Source of the DNA: Epiperipatus broadwayi
Taxonomy: Eukaryota; Onychophora; Udeonychophora; Euonychophora; Peripatidae
Direction: 5' to 3'
NCBI GenBank assembly: GCA_028023455.1
Contig: JAQFVV010006306.1
Coordinates: forward strand, 607,001-671,000
Length of the DNA stretch: 64,000 nucleotides
The stretch's first letter is position 1; each line of letters opens with the position of its first letter. Of this stretch, positions 50,401 through 59,400 are shown piece after piece. The notes beneath the pieces are model-generated. The model did not search any database and was not told the DNA's origin. It worked only from the letters and a program-made list of their open reading frames with translations. A program made the translations under genes and the position numbers.

Positions 50401-53400
50401 AACAGCTATTAACAGACTATGTGAGCATACGAAATGGTGATCATGTGATGTTTTGATCATTTATACCTATCTTGCCTATAGAATAATTGTGACTGGATGC
50501 TTTTGAAAAACCAAAGACATTAAAATGTATTGCAATCCAGCTTTGTGACTATACAATAAGCTTGGATTAAAAACCTGACTGTATTTTTATCTTGGGTTCT
50601 TAGTTTCATAGTTAACGAAATAGAAAGTGGCTTCTGGAGGGTTGCATTAGATCCTAAGATCTACATGCAGTGCTCTCAAATCCAAGACCCTTCAATAATG
50701 AAAGCCACAAGCTAGAAACTAGTCTGGGGATATTGGATGAGTAGGTATTATATAGAGATTTTATGCACAAGGCCTTCTTGCACCTATTGATTACAAAAGC
50801 TTACACTTGGTGGCATTACTGCATGGAGAGTTTGCTACTGTTATTAACAGACTGGGTAAGCATATGAAATGATGATCACATGATGTTCTGATAATTTTAT
50901 ACCTATCCTGCCTATAGAATAAAGATGACTAGGGTTTTTAAAAACAAAATGTATAGATGTTGAACTGAGTTCAGATTTATATGATGATATAAGTGAATGA
51001 GCTTGGATTGAAGACATTATTTTCATCTTGAACTGCATTAGATTCTAAGATTGAGATGCAGTGCTCTCAAATCCAAGACTCCTCACTGATGAAAGCCATA
51101 AGCTAGAAACTAGTCTGAAGATATTGGATAAGTAGGCACCAGATAGAGATTTTATGCACAAACCTTCTTGGATCTATAGATTCCTTTGGCTTGCACTGGT
51201 GGCATTACTGTAGAGTTAGATAGTGTCATTAACAGACTGTAAACATATAAAATTGTGATCACATGATATATTATTTCTGCTGAAATCCCTCCATCCAAGT
51301 TTAATTTGGGTCAATTTTAATCATTAAGTGTCTATCTCCATTACACCCATCTGATTTACAGTTGCTAACTTCTAATTAATGATCATTAATCTTTATTATT
51401 TTTTCTTCTGAGAAATCCATTGAAATTTAATCTTTTTAACATTTATCTTTTTGTCTTCACTTCTTTCTTTCATCTGATAACTAATGCAACATTTTCTGAA
51501 ACTCTGAAACATCCTTTGTGTAGACAACCACATTATCTGTAAGGTCTACATGACTTAAATAACCTCCTTATATTTTTAGTGCCTTATAATTTCCGTTTTA
51601 TCCAAAAAATATTTTCTGCAATATTGCAGTAAAAAGTTTTAAATATCCAGAATCACCATAGTCAACTTTAATGTTCTAGTATCACTATATAATATAATCA
51701 TTACTATTTCATTTTGATAAATATCCCTCAGAGTATGACTATATATCTTGATGATCCAAAACTTTAATCACTGTGGAAATGCTTACAGAATCAAAGACCT
51801 TTTCATAATCTACAAATGCAAATACTTACAGAATCAAAAGCCTTTTCATAACCTACAAATCCAAATGCTTACAGAATCAAAGGTCTTTTCATAACATACA
51901 AATCCAAATGCTTAGAGAATCAAAGGTCTTTTCATAATCTACAAATCCAAATGCTTACAGAATCAAAGGCCTTTTCATAATCTACAAATCCAAATGCTTA
52001 CAGAATCAAAGGCCTTTTCATAATCTACAAATCCAAATGCTTACAGAATCAAAGGTCTTTTCATAATCTACAAATCCAAATGCTTACAGAATCAAAGGCC
52101 TTTTCATAATCTACAAATCCAAATGCTTACAGAATCAAAGGCCTTTTCATAATCTACAAATCCACATTTTTACAGAATCAAAGGCCTTTTCATAATCTAC
52201 AAATCCAAAGCATAATGGAATTTGTATTCAATGGCCGTTTCTAAAACTTCTTTCAATGGTTGGATGTGATCCATTGTGTTAAAACAATTTTTGACTTCAG
52301 CTTCTTTTTTAGATTGCTTAAAATCCAAAATTAATTGTTGAAGAGTTGTAATTTACCATTTTGTTTAAAACTGGTCTGTAATTCTAATATTTTTTTTTTA
52401 TCACTTTTCTTAAATATCAACATCACTGCTGTATTTTTCCAATTATCTAATATATTTTTTATTATTTAGTCACTTTGGTATATAGCTTTGCCAACAATTT
52501 TTTTTTATCTTTTCACCTACTTCCCTTAAAATATCAACATTTCTCATCATTTTCTGGAATTTTATCCATCTTTATAAATTTAATTTCTTATCTCACCTTT
52601 TCATTTAAAATAATTGGCAATTCAGAAATAGTAATTGTAGGGGAATGATTGGATTATAAAACTCTTCCTTATATTTTATGATGCTATCTCTCTTTTCAGT
52701 AATAGTTTCATCTTTCTTCTTACTGCTGAAACAATTTTCTTTCCAATATGTTGTATATTCAACCACGAAGCTGAATACCAAAAAAATAAAATTATAGACT
52801 ATAAGTTTTAAAAAGCAACATCAAATAAAAGATGAAAGTATATTTATTTACATAACACATTATATACAATTGTGTCTTCAGTAATTTCAATGACTATTAA
52901 CAACTAACCACCTGGCAGTTATTCCCGCACATATATCTCCCTAAAGTTCTGCATTTACTAATGTAATCAAATCAGTCCTTGAAATTTTTTTTTCCCCATG
53001 TGTCATAGCATCAGCTGGGAAGCGAACCCACAACCCGGGACAACTGCTTGTAAAGCAGATGTCGCTGACTTCTCGACCACCAATGCTTGGCAAATCAGTC
53101 CTTGAATTGGAAGACTGTTTTCCACTAAATGCTAATACTAGTGTTTAACTGTAGCAGTATTAGCATTCAGTGGGAAACAGTTTTCCACATCAGTCCTTGA
53201 ATTGGAAGACTGTTTCCCATTAAATGCTAATACTGCTACAGTTAAACACTGACCACTGTCTTCACTATACAAACTAAAAAATTGTTAATGCTCACAGTCC
53301 GATCCTACACAGTTCTCATGAGCATTGATAGGCATACACAAATAAAAATAAGACTGGTGCGGTCTGTTTAAATTCCTTATTTTAGCACCTACAAAGGCTC

Positions 53401-56400
53401 GGTCTCTGTGATGATGTCCCTCATAACAGAAAAGTCACTACAACTTTTCCAAGCTTTTTCTGTAGGTCCGTTCTTCCTAATGTCCCACAATGCACAGCAC
53501 AATCACACAAAAGATAAGAAAAAGCTACTGCTCTTTTATACCCACACTATTTATACCTTTTCACAGTTTAATATCTGGTATTAATTATTATAAAAATAGC
53601 TATTTACACTAAATTATCCTCCTCCCAGGTAATGCACCTTTTCACAAATTATCATCAAGCTGTTAATTGTGCAGTGTACATTTCTTTCACCAGCAATTAG
53701 ACTTTCAAATATTGATTAAATTGATCCTTCCTTTGTATTCTTTTGTTTAATTAGTTAAAAATAGCTCAATGCTCTAATTAAACATTACTCACCCTTTCTA
53801 TACTTAAATCCATTAAGCTTTTCCAACATTATTCACATGTCTTTTATCTATCAGCAATTTTTTTCATTGCTTTTAACTAAAATATCTGTCTATATTTATG
53901 TTTCTATTCTTTTCTATTTTTCTGGAGTACACAAATCCTAGCTTTATAACTTATATAAATTACAGTTATTCTATTCTTTTCTATTTTTCTGGAGTACACA
54001 AATCCTAGCTTTATAACTTATATAAATTACAGTTAGTAAAACCATATTTTTTCAAAAATATAACACAATATCAAAATGTCATTGTATAAGTTTGAGACTT
54101 TTAATCTCTTTTAATTTTTCTGGCTAATTCACAATTAGTTTCTCATATCATTAGTCAATCTTTTTATTTTTATTTCTTTTCTTTATACATTCTTGTATCA
54201 GTTAAAAATTTGCAAATGAATTGCTGCTTTTTTGTATGCTACCTTTGTCACAATTCTCGGAAAATATCAATTATCTTCTTATTGATTTTAGTTAAATATG
54301 AACCATTTATAAAGTCTATTAATATTTTTAAAACAATTAGCAAATTTTACTTTAAATTCCTTCTCCTTCACTTTTTTTACATTCTCTTCATATATTCAAT
54401 ATTTCTTTAACATGTCTTATACACTTTATTGCAATGTTTTTATAATTTCTTCTTTATTACAGTTTCGACTGTCTTGCAGTCTTCATCAGATTTTTCTCTC
54501 TTCGCAACATGTGTGTTTTTATAATTTCTTCTTCATTATGGTTTCACTGTCCTGCAGTCTTCATCAGATTTTTCTCTCTTCACAACATGGGTGTTTTTAT
54601 AATTTCTTCTTTATTATGGTTTCTACTGTCCTGTAGTCTAATCTGATGAAGACTGCAGGATAGTCGAAATCGTAATAAAGAAATTATAAAAACATTGCAC
54701 TATATATTAATACTTCTTTAATAATTTTTTATCTATTTAGTTTTGCATTAACATATAACTTACATTTAACTAATCAATGATCACTCCCTATGTTGAATTT
54801 ATTAAAAACATTATAATTATAAAATGCTTTTCTGTTAGTCAAAATATAAGCCAATTCTATTACAACTACCCATTTTAAGGTTTTTATAAGTAGCAGCCTG
54901 TAACTCTCAAAAATGAGCAAGGCCTAACTTTTACATTTGTGGTTCTTTTTATGGACAGTTAACTTACTCCTGTACAATGAACTACTAGTCTCTTAAGCCA
55001 CATAAATCCCCATGCAAGACTTCATTTTGCGTAGAATTTATTATTTTATATTTAGGGTTTTAAGTTGCTTATAGCACTTAAAATGAGATAGCCCTCCTGG
55101 TAGCTATGCTGTGTTGTGTTCTCATTGACCTCCCTAGAAGTGCAAGTCAGTATTCATACCTTTTGATGATTAAATGCCGGTCAGATCTTTAAAATAAATA
55201 CTAACATTGATTTCATCATGCAGATCATAGGTCCGCTGGCAAGCATGTAATTAAATAAACACAGCCGAATATGACAACTTTAAAATAAAGAAAATGTAAA
55301 GAAATAAAACAAGTTGATGTAAAAGGTAAACATGAGTAACTCAAATATTTTATTTGTCAACTAAAAACGGGGCTATGTAGTGTGTACTGAAGTTGGCTAC
55401 AAATATACACACATACATTTTACGTAGTAAAAACCAGTGAAAGAAAATTCTAAGAGAAATAAATTAGATTGTTGAATAAGTTTTATGTAATTAAAATTAG
55501 TGAAACAAGATTCTAAAATAAAATAAATTAGAATTAGATATATAGATTTATTTAATTAAATGAATAAAAAACAAAGTTTAATTAGTCCTAAATATGTTGA
55601 TATTTTGTTTAACATTAATGAGTTGTACATTTGTTATAACAGAATTAATATAGGGGATTTGAATACAGACTTTTAAGCTTCCTTCCACTATCCGCACTAT
55701 CTCATACAACTGATACGCATGACCACATACGTGAAAATGATAAATGATCAATATATGTATTTCATACTAAATCAGCACTCATCACTTGGTCCAGATCACC
55801 ATCTCCCACACATATCTGAAGGGAGCTTGTAAGACTATGTTCAAATCCTCTATATTACATTTAAACTCCAAGTATATGAATTATACTTGGTATTTAAATA
55901 GGCAAAACTTTCCATACAGTAGCGCCACCCTGTGCCAACCAGAGTAATCAATGGATAACATTGTACTAAAGTTTATATAAAATGAAAACTAAGGAATTAA
56001 AAAAATATATTAAAAAAACTAAGAATTTATATGGCAAACTGATGTTGAATTATGTTTGGGTAATTAGAAAATATTTTTCAAAAAACAATGATGAGATAAA
56101 ATATAAAAGGAATTAAAATCAATTGTATAGCAACTTTTTTTTTCTTCTTTTCTTTTCTTTATGTCAAAAACAGAAACATCAGTAGTCAAAACCTTAAAAA
56201 AAACCCGCCATTGCTAATATAAAATTGCATCAAAAAATCATGGTTATTATATAATATCCTAAGAAGCAGATGAATATTGTTAATTATGTAAATATCTTTG
56301 CATGGCAGCTAAGCTGCCAAGAATGAATTCATTCTGACTTTTCTCACAATGAAGGTATCAAGTAGAAAGAGATGGCCCTCTCATCCATGACATTCAACTA

Positions 56401-59400
56401 TCAGAAGCTAATATGTGGTGAAACATTCTTTCCTATTGCATTGCCAAATGTATACCATATAATACTCAATTGTCCAAGCACTTTAGTATTTTTACTGTAT
56501 GCTGTAGAAAAGAGTGGGAAATAAAGCATTGTAAAAGTAGTAAAGTGCTTAGACAATTGAGTATTATATGGTAAAACATTATGAAGGAGAAAAAATATAT
56601 GTAAAATAAAAGAAACTAGAGATTAATTTTGGATCCCCAACCATTTAAAGAAAAAGAAAAATGGATCAAACATAATGAATCGAGCTGACATAGATTGTAT
56701 TTGATTCCTAATGCATGCGAATTAAAATACATCAGGGAACTGACCAAATTGAATGACTGCAGTTTGAAATAAGTAAAATCATGAGCCCTGTAATAATGAT
56801 TCAATTTTCTAATACATGTGAACTAAAAGTAGATCAGGAAACCAGCCAAACTAAATGATTGCTGATTTAATAAGTTGAAGCCATATAAAATTTATATATA
56901 TATAAGATGATCACAAAACAAATAGTGAACTAGGTAAGACTGTTTGTTCTTCCATTTTTCAGGTCTAAAAAGATAAAATATTATATTTATTCAAAGTCAT
57001 ATCATATTATTGTGTTTTACTGAAGGTTTCTAATGATGGCCTTTTAGGTGTATTTTTATACTGGACTATTTACATCATCTAATATGAGTATTGAATGTCT
57101 TTACAAAAATTTAACTTTATTTAAATATTCCAAATACATTCAACTGTTAGTAATAGCATATCAAACAGGTTAGTATATGCACAACATTTCGAGAGATATT
57201 ATTCTCCCCTCTTCTTCAGGTGTTACTGGCCTGACCAGTGACAATACTAGCATGGGAATCGAACCCGGACACTTAGATTCTTGAGTACTGAATTTAAATA
57301 AAGTTAAATTTTTCTAAAGTTTTTCTAAAGATAATCAATACTCATATTAGATGTTGGAAATAGTCCAATATATAAATACAATCATATATTATGTTTCTCT
57401 AAATATTCATCTATATATATATATATTTTTACAAAAGCGCATCAAACATTTTATTATTATTATTATTATTATTAATTTATTTTATATGTCATTGGAAAGA
57501 AGAATCTCAGAATTGAGATGTTAGGCAATATAACAAATTAACTGTCATAAAATTAAAAAAACAAACAAACAAATAATTACGTACACCTGATTGATACAGC
57601 AATTTCCTTCCTTGTCATAACAATTACATTATATGAGTATTGTGAAAATACACAGGATAAATTAAATTATGAGAGTATAATAAAGTTAGTTTGTTAACTT
57701 ATTGCAAGCATCCTCTTGTATTTATTCCATGACGCTTTTATGTAATTGAAGTAGGAATTGCAAGACTGAGATAATTTTTATTATATATGAGATAAGTAAT
57801 TATAATTGTCTATCCTGTTATTATAAGCAGGTTCATCTGAGCCAGTTGTAGATAAATGGAAGTTTGATATTAAAGAGAGGGTTTGAATTCATGAATATTT
57901 CTCATTATAGAGGTAGTACCCATATTCTGTCACAGTAGGAGATCTATTATAAATAAAAAATATTTATAGTAATTGAAGATGAATTCTTTTTTCAATTTAA
58001 ACTGATTTTATGAGAATGACAGTCGGCAAATATGTTTGGCGTCGAAAATAAAAATACGTAATGAAGATGCAGCCTGAACACCATGATTAGTTAGGGCATT
58101 CATACTAAATGTATCTACCTTGATTGATCATAACACTCATTGAACTTATATAAAATCCATGTACATTACAGTAAGGGTATAGGGGACCACATGGATTCTG
58201 TTATAATGTATATTGAGGTAAACTAAAATGACCTAGTTTGATCTATGTCATAATTTGAGCAAATAAATAATTGATAATATGGTAAGAGTAGTATAACAGA
58301 AATTAAACTGAGATATTAAAATTATCGTTATTATGAAAATAAGCTAATACAAATGTGCACCCAAGTCATATATGCTAATTGCATACATGGCCAGCTACAA
58401 TTCATTCATTCATCATTGTTTTTAATTATTCTGGAACTTAATTGAAGTAGAGCATCCATAAACCTGGTGCAGTCAACATTATTTGAGTAAATTGACCAAG
58501 ATGAAAAATTTACCACTTAGAAAAGAATCAATGGCATAGGTTTCATTAACAATATTTGATTTAAATAACATACTGGGTGGTCTGTATATCTAAAACGAAT
58601 CAATAAATTGTTCTTCAAGAACAGCACAACCAATAATGCTATCAAAATAGCCTCCTTATGCTATGATGGACAAAAGGTTATTGAAATTGACAGGTCATAT
58701 TTGAGATTAAGTCAATTCTAAAAAAATTCCATATTGTATGGAATGGAAAAACTAAATTAATCCATACAAAAGTAATAACCTATTTTAATTTAATTCTATG
58801 GAATAAAATCAACTCAGATAAATATATATTTGTTTGTTTATTAATCAAGCACCACTGAACCAGACAAGTTAATATACATTTCAAATATTTATAAATGTAA
58901 AAAAGTTTTTACTTATATGCTGCCACGTGACGTACAAAATTATTAGGCTATCAGGACTGTATTATCCTTATGACAATTTCAGAATTTGCACCAATATCCA
59001 GACTTTCCTTCAATATCCAGATTTTCTAGATGTTTTTTTTAAGTCATTGTCTCTAGCTCTCTGACTGATCAATTTTGATATCTAAGGCAAAGCTTTAAAA
59101 ATGTTTAAAAATTATTGCAAAGACATATTTTAAAAGTCTACTTAACAAAGCAATGAATATAATAGAAAAAAATATGTATTAATAAAAAATACATTTATTT
59201 ACAGTGGCAACCCATGAGATTTTTCAGAAGTGCTTTATAATAGTATCGACATCAAAAAGTAAGCAAGGAAAACAAAACAATATTTCTAGTTTCACAACCA
59301 TTTAATTTTTTCAAACCAATTATTGTTACTAATGTAACTTTTATTTTTATGAACTGCTTGACAAATAATAGTATCTGGAGTAGATCAGCCTTTACTTTTT

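Larger units (their letters stand above)
49466..51275 (+). mobile_element. Hammerhead family A cluster: head-to-tail units with 390/391-bp period
   Basis: Two antisense partial units (49470-49670, 49690-49860) are followed by four sense units, the last three strictly periodic: stem I strand AUCCAA begins at 50290, 50680 and 51071. Each unit runs GATCATGTGATGTTYTGAT, CTATCYTGCCTATAGAATAA, GAACTGAGTTCARATYTATG, GGTTGCATTAGATCCTAAGA, ribozyme, GCACTACTG, GAGAGTTT. No open frame. A multimer like this is what reverse transcription around a circular RNA would give. Confidence 0.85.

Noticed and set aside
51778-52207. CRISPR-like array of regular repeats
   Set aside because: Units are contiguous with no unique spacers and derive from a LINE motif; the genome is animal.
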